NCBI RefSeq assembly: GCF_013761175.1
Contig: NZ_JACDUR010000006.1
Location: 742,427-806,426, forward strand
DNA: 64,000 bases
Direction of reading: 5' to 3'
Source: Nonomuraea soli
GTDB taxonomy: Bacteria; Actinomycetota; Actinomycetes; Streptosporangiales; Streptosporangiaceae
Positions within the stretch are counted from its first letter, which is position 1, and each line of letters opens with the position of its first letter. Below are positions 41,298 to 48,982 of this stretch, in pieces. The notes under the pieces are model-generated. The model was not told the origin of the DNA, ran no database searches, and saw only the letters and a program-made list of their open reading frames with translations. The position numbers were made by a program, and so were the translations under genes.

Positions 41298-41993
41298 ATG
41301 TTAAATGTGGACGACGTCGTCATCAGTCTTGCTCACGCCCGCACCCGCATCGGCCGCGTCAGCGTCGCGGAAGAGGTCGCCGACCTGCTGCGGGAACGCA
41401 TCATCGAGGGTGTGGACGAGCCCGGCACGCAGCTGCTGGAAACCGAGATCGCCGACCAGCTCGCGATCTCGCGCAACACCCTCAGGGAGGCCTTCCGCCT
41501 CCTCGGCCACGAGCGGCTGCTGGAGCATCGCCGCAACCGGGGCGTCTTCGTGCGGGTGCTGTCGGCGGAGGACGTGGCCGACCTCTACCGCGTGCGCCGG
41601 GTGATCGAGGTGGCCGCGGTACGGCGCAGCAAGGAAGCGCCGCCCGCCGTACTCGCCTCGATCAAGGAAGCGGTGGCCGACGCCGAGCGCGCCGCCGCGC
41701 AGGACGACTGGAAGGCGGTCGGCACCGCCAACAGCCGCTTCCACCAGGCGCTGGTGACGCTGAACCAGAGCCCACGCCTCGACGAGTCGATGCGGCACCT
41801 GCTGGCCGAGCTGAGGCTCGTCTTCCACGTCATGAAGAACCCGCGCTCCTTCCACGAGCCCTTCGTCGCGCGAAACCGGGAGCTGCTGGCGCTCATCGAG
41901 GCGGGGGAGGGCCAGGCCGCCGCCGGTTACCTGGAGTCCTATCTGGACGAAGCCGAGCAGATGCTCCTGCGCGCCTACGAGCCGACCGGATAA
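41298..41993 (+). CDS. GntR-family regulator with FCD domain
   Basis: The 231-residue protein has a winged helix at about 20-85 (ETEIADQLAISRNTLREAFRLL) and a C-terminal all-helical FCD ligand domain (residues 95-225) with DLYRVRRVIEVAAV, NSRFHQALV and the conserved His in HVMKNPRSFHEPFV. Such domains bind a metal and sense carboxylates. Control of the divergent MHS symporter is the obvious inference. Confidence 0.87.
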   Translation: MLNVDDVVISLAHARTRIGRVSVAEEVADLLRERIIEGVDEPGTQLLETEIADQLAISRNTLREAFRLLGHERLLEHRRNRGVFVRVLSAEDVADLYRVRRVIEVAAVRRSKEAPPAVLASIKEAVADAERAAAQDDWKAVGTANSRFHQALVTLNQSPRLDESMRHLLAELRLVFHVMKNPRSFHEPFVARNRELLALIEAGEGQAAAGYLESYLDEAEQMLLRAYEPTG

Positions 41994-42004
41994 CGTTCTG
42001 TTCC

Positions 42005-42364
42005 ATGAGCAGGCTCTTCTCCGTGGACGAGGTGCGCGAGCTGCTGCCCGGAGTGCTGGCGCAGGCCGAGGCACTGGTCGGCATGCGCGCCGACCTGGCG
42101 GAGATGACCTTCGACCGCGAGGCGCTCGGCGCCTCGCCGCTGGGCGGCCTGGCCGAGATCAAGGCGGTCGAGGCGCGCATCCAGGAGATCCTCAGCGACT
42201 GGACCGGCCAGGGCTTCGAGATCAAGGGCATCGCCCCGGTGCTGCTCGACTTCCCCGCCCTGATCGACGGCGTGTCGGTACGGCTGTGCTGGATCGAGGG
42301 CGAGAACGAATTGGTCTGGTACCACAGGACCGAGCTGGGTTTCGCCGGTCGCCGCCCGCTGTGA
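42005..42364 (+). CDS. DUF2203-type small protein
   Basis: The 119-residue protein starts MSRLFSVDEVRELLPGVL and ends with FPALIDGVSVRLCWIEGENELVWYH, read in parts, as in DUF2203 proteins of unknown role. The N-terminal half is helical and the C-terminal part is Trp-rich beta. TAACGT ends eight bases before the ATG and no ribosome site is seen, so the message may be leaderless. Confidence 0.75.
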   Translation: MSRLFSVDEVRELLPGVLAQAEALVGMRADLAEMTFDREALGASPLGGLAEIKAVEARIQEILSDWTGQGFEIKGIAPVLLDFPALIDGVSVRLCWIEGENELVWYHRTELGFAGRRPL

Positions 42365-42451
42365 AATGTCGTGATTGACCTGTGATCAACCGGTAGTGCC
42401 CCTGAGGTGTCCTACTTCGTGAGAAGGCACCGAACAGGGGGAGACACACCG

Positions 42452-43444
42452 ATGAGGCACACCTCATGGGCCGCCGCGGCACTGGCCGCCGCGGCGATCG
42501 GGTGGGTGGGGGCGGCACCCGCTCACGCCGGAGCACAACCGCCGGCCACAGCGGCCTGGATGAAGGGCTGCGAGGTCGGCGACGGCGGCTACACCGAGCC
42601 GTGCGGCAGGTGGCGGCTGGTGCTGGGCGACGGCAGCACGCGCGAGCTGACCGGCGCCGCGCCGCGGGCCACCACCCAGAGCGGCGGCAGGTCCGACTGG
42701 CAGTCGCGCCTGGCCATCAGCGCGGACGGCCGCTGGGTGCTCTACGAGCGCGACGGCGACCACCGGCTCATGGTGCGCAGGGCGGCGGGGGGAGCCGCCC
42801 GCGCACTGCCCGCCTCGCTCGTGCCCAAGGGCGTGGGCACCGAGAACGTGGGCGTGTGGTTGTCGCCCAAGGGCGACAGGGTCATGGTGAGCGTCGGCCT
42901 CGACGGCGACCCCACCCCCACCAAGGTGATCACCGTATCCACGGGCAAGACCGTCGAGCTCCCGGCCGACCAGGACCCGGAGGGCTTCAGCGCCGACGGC
43001 GACGAGGTGCTCGCCGGACGCTACCGGAACGACAACGTCGTCAAGCTGTACGGTCACCGGCTCGGCGGCGGTGTGCTGGCCACGACCCCGCCCCAGGTGG
43101 TCGCCGGCGCCTACGCCCGCGCCCTGGCCGCCGACGGCCGCACCCTCGCGGTGGTCGTCGCCGGCAACGAGGACAGGAAGCTGCCGCCGCGGCTGCGCCT
43201 GTACGACCTGGTCGGCGAGCACCTGACGGCCTCGGTCACGCTGCCGCTCCTGCCGTCGCAGACCCCCTCCCACGTGCACTGGACCGCCGACGGCAAGCTC
43301 GTCGCGCACGTGAGCGAGGGCGGCGAGGGCGCCCCGGTGAAGATCCGGGTGCTCACCTTCGACGTCGACTCGGGCGCCGTGGAAGGCAGCCGGCGCCTCA
43401 CCATCAGCAAGCACTCCTACACGTGGGCACTTCCGGGGGAATGA
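42452..43444 (+). CDS. secreted beta-propeller-like protein, paralogue A
   Basis: The 330-residue exported protein has a signal peptide (AAALAAAAIGWVGAAPAHA). A cysteine motif C-x3-DGG-x4-PCGRWRLVLGDGS is followed by repeated short strands with D/G turns (SADGRWVLYERDG, SPKGDRVMVSVGLDG, SADGDEVLAGRY, TADGKLVAHVSEGG), which recall WD40/TolB-like propeller blades. GGGGGAG precedes the ATG. It ends one base before its paralogue. The role is unknown; extracytoplasmic ligand binding or complex assembly is plausible. Confidence 0.7.
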   Translation: MRHTSWAAAALAAAAIGWVGAAPAHAGAQPPATAAWMKGCEVGDGGYTEPCGRWRLVLGDGSTRELTGAAPRATTQSGGRSDWQSRLAISADGRWVLYERDGDHRLMVRRAAGGAARALPASLVPKGVGTENVGVWLSPKGDRVMVSVGLDGDPTPTKVITVSTGKTVELPADQDPEGFSADGDEVLAGRYRNDNVVKLYGHRLGGGVLATTPPQVVAGAYARALAADGRTLAVVVAGNEDRKLPPRLRLYDLVGEHLTASVTLPLLPSQTPSHVHWTADGKLVAHVSEGGEGAPVKIRVLTFDVDSGAVEGSRRLTISKHSYTWALPGE

Positions 43445-43445
43445 G

Positions 43446-44426
43446 ATGAAGACCAAGACGATGGCCGTGGCCGTCCTGGGCCTGGCCCTGCTGGGCACGC
43501 CGGCCGTGGCGGCCCCGCACAACACGCAGGACCACTCCGCCCATCACGCGATCCGCTACGCCTCCGTCAAGGCCTGCACGGCCGCCGACGGCGCGCGCAA
43601 GCCCTGCGGGTACTGGCGGCTGGCCCTGCACGACGGCAGCGTCCAGCTGCTCAAGGATGCCCAGGTCGTGGCGCTCACGGCCAAGGGCACGTCCTCCGTC
43701 TACCAGGCCGCGCCCATCTCGGTGAGCGGCGACGGGAGCAAGGTCGCCTACTTCGACCGCCGGGGGCGCCTGGCGATCCGCACGCTCGGCGGCGGCGTGA
43801 CCGTGCTGCCGAAGAACGCGCTGCCCCCGGTCGCGCAGTACAACATCACGCTCGTCCTGTCCGACGACGGCCGCAGGCTCGCGGCGATGCAGTCCGGCGG
43901 CGACCGCAGGCCCGTCCGCGTCTTCGACACCGCCACCGGCGCGCGCGTCGGCACCATCCCCGCGGCCGAGAACTTCGCCGACTTCAGCGGCGACGGTGAC
44001 GAGGTGCTGACCACGAGCGACGGCGACGAGGGCACCTTCGACCTCGGCGCCTACAGCGACACCGGCGCCCTCATCGACCGCGCCACCCCGCCGCAGCTGG
44101 TCTCGGCCAACGGCCCCCACGCCCTGGCCGCCGACGGCAGGACGGTCGCCAACGTGGTCGCGGCGGGCAAGCCCGAACTCGTGCTCTACGACATGCGCGC
44201 GGAGAAGATCACCAGCCGCGTCAAGGTCAAGCTCCCCGCCGGGAGCGTGCACATGATCGACTGGACGGGGCCCAGCCAGGTGACCCTCCACCTGGAGGAG
44301 TACCGCGACACCAGGCCGACCCGGATGACGATCGTGCAGATCGACGTCGTCTCCGGCGCCGTCAAGATCCGTGACCGCTACGAGGTGCTCGCCGACAGCT
44401 ACGTCTTCGCCGCCTGCGGGGGCTGA
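43446..44426 (+). CDS. secreted beta-propeller-like protein, paralogue B
   Basis: The 326-residue protein has a signal peptide (VAVLGLALLGTPAVA) and repeats the layout of paralogue A: C-x3-DGARKPCGYWRLALHDGS, then SGDGSKVAYFDRRGR, SDDGRRLAAMQSGG, SGDGDEVLTTSDGD and AADGRTVANVVAAG. The tandem arrangement and shared Cys motif indicate an old duplication. The one-base spacing suggests coupled translation. A terminal Cys in VFAACGG is unique to this copy. Confidence 0.7.
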   Translation: MKTKTMAVAVLGLALLGTPAVAAPHNTQDHSAHHAIRYASVKACTAADGARKPCGYWRLALHDGSVQLLKDAQVVALTAKGTSSVYQAAPISVSGDGSKVAYFDRRGRLAIRTLGGGVTVLPKNALPPVAQYNITLVLSDDGRRLAAMQSGGDRRPVRVFDTATGARVGTIPAAENFADFSGDGDEVLTTSDGDEGTFDLGAYSDTGALIDRATPPQLVSANGPHALAADGRTVANVVAAGKPELVLYDMRAEKITSRVKVKLPAGSVHMIDWTGPSQVTLHLEEYRDTRPTRMTIVQIDVVSGAVKIRDRYEVLADSYVFAACGG

Positions 44427-44441
44427 GCCTAGGCTGGCCGC

Positions 44442-44969
44442 GTGCAGGTTCACTCGACCAGAGTCATGGCATCCAGGGCCGCCGACCTGTGCCGGGCACT
44501 CCTGGCGGACGACGACCCGGCCCGGGTCGAGGACACCCTGATCAGGTACGGCGAGGCGGCCCCGATCCTGATCACCCCGGGCGACGTGGCGGAGATGCGC
44601 GAGGCCGCACGGCGGCTCCTGGCGGTCTTCGCCGCCTCCCGGCTCGACGAGGCGGCGCGGCTGCTGAACGACCTGCTCGCCGGATGCGCCAGGCCGCCCC
44701 GCCTGACCGACCACGGCGGCACCACCGGCTGGCACGTGCACGTCGACACCGAGGACGCGGGATGGGGGCAGTGGTTCCTGTCGTCGTCGGCGATGGCGCT
44801 GGCGCTGCTGCTGTCGGAGCAGCAGCGGCTGCCCGGCGGGCTGTGCGCCTCGGCGGCGTGCCGCCTGCCGTACGTGGACCTGGGCGGCGGCAGCGCGCGG
44901 CGCTACTGCAGCAGCCGGTGCGCGACCAGGGAGCGGGTCGCCGCGCACCGGGCGGCCTCACGGTCGTGA
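44442..44969 (+). CDS. CGNR zinc-finger (ABATE-domain) protein
   Basis: The 175-residue protein has a helical N-terminal ABATE-type region and a C-terminal CASAACRLPYVDLG...RRYCSSRCATRERVAAHRA finger with four Cys ligands, as in CGNR proteins thought to be transcription regulators. TAGGCT ends six bases before the GTG, suggesting a leaderless message. It converges on the MFS gene with a 12-base overlap and could be its regulator. Confidence 0.82.
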   Translation: MQVHSTRVMASRAADLCRALLADDDPARVEDTLIRYGEAAPILITPGDVAEMREAARRLLAVFAASRLDEAARLLNDLLAGCARPPRLTDHGGTTGWHVHVDTEDAGWGQWFLSSSAMALALLLSEQQRLPGGLCASAACRLPYVDLGGGSARRYCSSRCATRERVAAHRAASRS

Positions 44970-46169
44970 CAGGAGCGCGTAGGCGAGCGCTGCCACGACC
45001 ATGATCCCCGCCCCGGCCAGCAGCGCCGTGCTCGGCGACAGGTCGACCAGCGGACCGGCCAGCGCCGAGCCGACGGCGAACGAGGTGATCTTCAAGCTGG
45101 CGCCGGTGGTGAAGATCTGGCTGCGCAACCGGCCGGGCGCCTCGCGGTGCCGGATGGCGAACAGGGCCGTGAGCTGCGGGCCCTCGCCCACGCCCGCCAC
45201 GACGGCGGCCACCACCGCGACCCAGTAGGAGCCGGCCGCGGCGGCCAGCGCGAGCGACAGGGCGATCACCAGCGTGCTGCCCAGCAGCATGCGGTCGGGG
45301 TCGAAGGTGATCCTGGCCAGGACCGCGTTGGCGGCCAGGCCCGCGACCGCGACGACGGCCAGCAACATCGCGCCGTAGCCGACCTCGCCGGTCAGCTCCT
45401 CGCCCAGCAGGGGGGCGGCCACGACGAGCATCGCCACGCCGACCATGGTGATCATCGAGGTGACCGTTGCCCGGCGCAGGCTGCCCTTGCGCGCGATCGC
45501 CGCGAAACCGGCGGTCAGCTCCGCGCGCAGGCTCCGGGGCCTGGCCGGCTCCGTGCCGCCGGTGGCGGCGTTGCCGTCCATGACATCCTCGGCATCCGTG
45601 ACATCCTCGGCGCCCTTGGTGTCCTTGTCGTCCTTGGCATCCTTGCGCGGGAGCATCCAGGCGGCCCCGGTCGACGCCAGCACCAGGGCCACCGACGCGA
45701 GCGCCGCGGCGAGCGCGCCCGCGGCCATGGTGATCACCCCGACCACCGCGGGACCGGCCAGCCCCGCGACGTTGTAGGTCATCGCGTCGAGGGCGTTGGA
45801 GCGCGGCAGGCGCTCGGGTGGCGACACCAGCGGCAACTGCGCCGTCCACCCGCCCGCCAGCGCCGGGCCCAGCAGACCGGCCAGGACGGCCAGCGCCACC
45901 AGCAGGGCGTGCGGCGCCCGGCCGACACCCGCGATGATCAGCGCCAGACCCGCCGCGTACCCGCCGATGCTCGCGGCCAGCAGCAGACCGGGCCGCCTGG
46001 CCCGGTCGAGCATCACGCCCAGGAGGGGTCCTCCGACGGCGGCCGAGACCGTGAGGCCGGACAGGAGGGAGGAGGCGACCACCGCCGAGTCGGTCACCGC
46101 GAGGCCGAGGACGAGCAGGGCCGGCCCGGCCATCTCGTTACCCGTCCGCGCGGCGACCGCGCCGGCCAT
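44958..46169 (-). CDS. MFS transporter (drug-efflux-like)
   Basis: The 403-residue protein has 12 predicted helices, with GPLLGVMLDRARRPGLLLAA as the MFS loop. The central loop is highly charged and repetitive (KDAKDDKDTKGAEDVTDAEDVMDG as successive short units), coded by an approximate 12-base repeat near 45590-45640. AGGA six bases before ATG 46169 supports that start over GTG 46184. The start codon lies within a 10-bp inverted repeat. Confidence 0.82.
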   Translation of the reverse strand: MAGAVAARTGNEMAGPALLVLGLAVTDSAVVASSLLSGLTVSAAVGGPLLGVMLDRARRPGLLLAASIGGYAAGLALIIAGVGRAPHALLVALAVLAGLLGPALAGGWTAQLPLVSPPERLPRSNALDAMTYNVAGLAGPAVVGVITMAAGALAAALASVALVLASTGAAWMLPRKDAKDDKDTKGAEDVTDAEDVMDGNAATGGTEPARPRSLRAELTAGFAAIARKGSLRRATVTSMITMVGVAMLVVAAPLLGEELTGEVGYGAMLLAVVAVAGLAANAVLARITFDPDRMLLGSTLVIALSLALAAAAGSYWVAVVAAVVAGVGEGPQLTALFAIRHREAPGRLRSQIFTTGASLKITSFAVGSALAGPLVDLSPSTALLAGAGIMVVAALAYALLSRP

Positions 46170-46200
46170 GTAACGTCCTAACACGGGTGAGACGTTACAT
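46168..46200. promoter_or_regulatory. 10-bp perfect inverted repeat across the MFS start codon
   Basis: ATGTAACGTC (46168-46177) and GACGTTACAT (46191-46200) are perfect complements separated by 13 bases. On DNA this could be a TetR-type operator. In the MFS mRNA, if transcription begins upstream, the stem would include the start codon and half of the ribosome site, so it could also control translation. Confidence 0.6.
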
Positions 46201-46214
46201 GAACGAATGTTCTG

Positions 46215-46979
46215 CTACGCGGCGGGGGCCTCCTCGCTGGTGATCACCGCGAACCTGGCCCCGTGAGGATCACGGAGCATGGCGAAACGCCCGACCGTCT
46301 CCACGCCGGTCGCGGGCATCGTGATGGTGCCTCCCAGCTCCTGCGCCCTGGCCACGGTGGCGTCGCAGTCGGCCACCTCGAAGTAGGCCTGCCAGTGCGC
46401 CCTGCCGCCGTCGGGCAGCGGGCCCAGCCCGGCGATCGAGGCGTCGTCGCCGCTCGCCGTGCTGACGACCGTGTAGACGTCGTCGCCCATGAGCATGTCG
46501 TCGAAACGCCAGTCGAACACCGAGCGGTAGAACGGGCGGATCGCCCGCGGGTTGGCCACGTACAGCTCCAGCCAGCTCAGCGACCCCGGCTCGGAGACCG
46601 TCCCGAGCGCGCCCGCGGCCCCGGGCTGCAGCACGGCGAACTCCGCCCCGCTCGGATCGGTGTACTGCGCGATGAAGCCGTCCTGGGCCGGGGTGCGCGG
46701 CACACGCACGACCCCGCCCGCGTGCTCCACCGCCTTGGTGGTCGCCGTGACGTCCTGCGAGGCGAAGTACGGCATCCACGCCGGACGCGCCGGCTCCTCG
46801 GTGAGAGCCCCGACGGCGGCGACCACGGTGTCGCGCACGAGGAAGAAACCGTAGGAGTCGTCGAGCGGGCTGAAGGTCCAGCCGAGCACGGCGGTGTAGA
46901 AGGCCGTCGAGGCCTGGAGATCGGGGCTCCCGAGGTCGATCCAGTTGGGCGCGCCCGGCACATATTCGGTGGTGAGCAT
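46215..46979 (-). CDS. two-domain VOC-family protein
   Basis: The 254-residue protein consists of two vicinal-oxygen-chelate modules: PNWIDLGSPDLQASTAFYTAVLGW starts the first and SLSWLELYVANPRAIRPFYRSVFDW, read in two parts, the second. Each ends with a D-P-S/H-G-A-x-F-A-V motif (DPSGAEFAVLQ, DPHGARFAVIT). Such proteins resemble hydroxylases' accessory and antibiotic-resistance proteins. AAGGAG six bases before the ATG fixes the start. Confidence 0.83.
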   Translation of the reverse strand: MLTTEYVPGAPNWIDLGSPDLQASTAFYTAVLGWTFSPLDDSYGFFLVRDTVVAAVGALTEEPARPAWMPYFASQDVTATTKAVEHAGGVVRVPRTPAQDGFIAQYTDPSGAEFAVLQPGAAGALGTVSEPGSLSWLELYVANPRAIRPFYRSVFDWRFDDMLMGDDVYTVVSTASGDDASIAGLGPLPDGGRAHWQAYFEVADCDATVARAQELGGTITMPATGVETVGRFAMLRDPHGARFAVITSEEAPAA

Positions 46980-47080
46980 GATGTGCTCCTTATGGGTGGG
47001 ATGTCCCCGCTGGGTGCGGACAGGGAAACCCGGCAGGTCACAGCCTTGCATACCGCTGCCCCGGGGAGCCATATCGAACG

Positions 47081-47086
47081 TATAAT
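47081..47086 (+). promoter_or_regulatory. TATAAT -10 box of a leaderless promoter
   Basis: A consensus TATAAT ends six bases before the AlkB-like ATG, so transcription would start at the start codon. A matching -35 is not obvious. Confidence 0.55.
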
Positions 47087-47092
47087 CGAGTC

Positions 47093-47713
47093 ATGTTCCA
47101 GGCTTCGCTGCTCGATCTCGACTCGCCGACCGCGCCGGGGCCGCTCGGCTCCGCCGTACGACGCACCGTCCTCGACCACGGCGCGTGGATCGACCTGTGC
47201 CCCGGCTGGATGTCGGGCGCCGACGCCCTGTTCGACCGGCTCGTCACCGCCGTCCCGTGGAAGGCCGAGCGCCGGCGCATGTACGACAAGGTCGTCGACG
47301 TGCCGCGCCTGCTGAAGTTCTACGACGAGCACGAGACGCTGCCGCATCCCGCGCTGGAGGAGGCGCGGGCGCGGCTGACCCGCCACTACCTGCCCGAACT
47401 GGGCGAGCCCTTCGCCACCGCCGGGCTGTGCTTCTATCGCGACGGCCGCGACAGCGTCGCCTGGCACGGCGACACCATCGGCCGCGGCGGCACCGAGGAC
47501 ACGATGGTCGCCATCGTGTCCGTCGGCACCCCGCGCACCCTCGCCCTGCGCCCTCGCGGCGGCGGCGCCTCGCTGCGCTACGACCTCGGGCACGGCGACC
47601 TGATCGTCATGGGCGGCAGCTGCCAGCGCACCTGGGAACACGCCGTGCCGAAGGCCGGCGGCACGGTCGGGCCCCGCATCAGCGTCCAGTTCCGCCCGCG
47701 AGGGGTGCGATAA
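47093..47713 (+). CDS. AlkB-like 2-oxoglutarate/Fe(II) dioxygenase
   Basis: The 206-residue protein shows the AlkB iron site WHGDTIG (His and Asp) and TWEHAVPK (His), and the 2-oxoglutarate Arg in RISVQFRPRG. The N-terminal nucleotide-recognition lid region is DKVVDVPRLLKFYDE. It probably repairs alkylated DNA or RNA bases oxidatively. No ribosome site is present; the TATAAT six bases upstream supports leaderless expression. Confidence 0.85.
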   Translation: MFQASLLDLDSPTAPGPLGSAVRRTVLDHGAWIDLCPGWMSGADALFDRLVTAVPWKAERRRMYDKVVDVPRLLKFYDEHETLPHPALEEARARLTRHYLPELGEPFATAGLCFYRDGRDSVAWHGDTIGRGGTEDTMVAIVSVGTPRTLALRPRGGGASLRYDLGHGDLIVMGGSCQRTWEHAVPKAGGTVGPRISVQFRPRGVR

Positions 47714-47717
47714 CCGG

Positions 47718-47747
47718 TTGAGTCCTTGCCGGTGCCACTCGAATAAT
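47718..47747 (+). promoter_or_regulatory. promoter TTGAGT-N18-AATAAT
   Basis: The hexamers at 47718-47723 and 47742-47747 are 18 bp apart, and the -10 ends seven bases before the methyltransferase ATG. This again predicts a leaderless message. Confidence 0.5.
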
Positions 47748-47754
47748 CCGCCGC

Positions 47755-48504
47755 ATGTTCTCTGATGCGGATATCGCCGCGCTGTACGACGTGCTCAACC
47801 CGTGGGACACCGAGCGGAGGGCCGACTCCGCCCACTACACCGCGATGGTCATGGGCGCCCGATCCGTGCTCGACGTCGGATGCGGCACCGGGGCCATGCT
47901 CCACGACGCCAGGCGCCGAGGCCATCGCGGCCGTCTCGTCGGCATCGACCCCGACCGGGCGGCGATGGAGCTGGCCAGGCGGCGCGACGACATCGAGTGG
48001 GTCGACGGGGTCGCCGCCGACGTCACCGCCTGGCGCGAGGAGTTCGAGCTCGCGACGATGACCAGCAACGCCTTCATGTGCCTGATCACCGACGACGAGG
48101 TGCGGGCCTCCCTGTCGGCGATCCACGGCGCGCTGGAGCCGGGCGGCCGCCTGGCCTTCGAGACCCGCCACATCCAGTCGGAGCAGTGGAAGGAGTGGCA
48201 TCCGGGCAACGCCGAGGAGATCGTCGACGGCAGCGGGCGCAGGCTGCGGGTCTCCCACGTCGTGGAGTCGGCCGTGGGCGGCGTGGTGACGATGACCGAG
48301 ACGACCGGCGAGGCCGACGGTACGGCGGAGCGGGTCGATCGGGGCGTTCTGCGCTTCTTCGACGAGCCTGAGCTGCGGGAATTCCTGGAAGAGGCCGGAT
48401 TCGCGGTCGAGGAGCTCTACGGTGACTTCGCGGGAGGGCCGGTGACGCCGGGCAGCCGGGTGATGGTCGTCGTGGCCCGAGCTCAAACCTTGGCCCATCG
48501 TTAA
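47755..48504 (+). CDS. class I SAM-dependent methyltransferase
   Basis: The 249-residue protein has SAM motif I SVLDVGCGTGAML, motif II GIDPDRAAMELA and the acidic segment WVDGVAADV, followed by MTSNAFMCLITDDEVRASL. The C-terminal strand-rich part is typical of small-molecule methyltransferases. The substrate is unknown. A complete promoter just upstream makes it an independent transcript. Confidence 0.82.
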   Translation: MFSDADIAALYDVLNPWDTERRADSAHYTAMVMGARSVLDVGCGTGAMLHDARRRGHRGRLVGIDPDRAAMELARRRDDIEWVDGVAADVTAWREEFELATMTSNAFMCLITDDEVRASLSAIHGALEPGGRLAFETRHIQSEQWKEWHPGNAEEIVDGSGRRLRVSHVVESAVGGVVTMTETTGEADGTAERVDRGVLRFFDEPELREFLEEAGFAVEELYGDFAGGPVTPGSRVMVVVARAQTLAHR

Positions 48505-48538
48505 CTTGTATGACTCGTGTTTATGATACGTTCAGGTC

Positions 48539-48961
48539 ATGAGCGCGACCCCGACCCCCGCAGAGGAACTGCGCGGCGCGGGCCTTCGGGTCACGGCGGC
48601 CCGAGCGGCGCTGCTGGAGACCGTCCGCGGCGGTGACCACCTCGGAGTCGAGACGATCGCCTCCCGGGTGCGAGACCGCGTCGGCCACATCTCCGTCCAG
48701 GCCGTCTACGAAGCTCTCAACGCGTTGACCGCCGCCGGGCTCATCCGCCGCATCGAGCCCGCCGGCAGCCCCGCCCTCTACGAAGGGCGGGTGGGCGACA
48801 ACCACCACCACGTGGTCTGCCGCTCCTGCGGCACCGTGGCCGACGTCGACTGCGCCGTCGGCCACGCGCCCTGCCTCGACGCCTCCGACGACCACGGCTT
48901 CCGCATCGACGAGGCCGAGGTCGTCTACTGGGGGCTGTGCCCCGCCTGTACAAGTTCCTGA
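48539..48961 (+). CDS. Fur-family repressor (FurA/CatR type)
   Basis: The 140-residue regulator has a winged helix (LRVTAARAALLETV, ISVQAVYEALNALTAAGLIRR), the Fur metal motif HHHVVCRSCGTVADVDC and C-terminal CPAC. In actinobacteria Fur proteins placed directly before katG repress it and respond to peroxide. The start lies 21 bases before the katG ATG, so both form an operon. TATGAT at 48522-48527 may be the -10, with a near-leaderless start. Confidence 0.9.
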   Translation: MSATPTPAEELRGAGLRVTAARAALLETVRGGDHLGVETIASRVRDRVGHISVQAVYEALNALTAAGLIRRIEPAGSPALYEGRVGDNHHHVVCRSCGTVADVDCAVGHAPCLDASDDHGFRIDEAEVVYWGLCPACTSS

Positions 48962-48982
48962 GCCATGTCCGGAAGGATCCCG

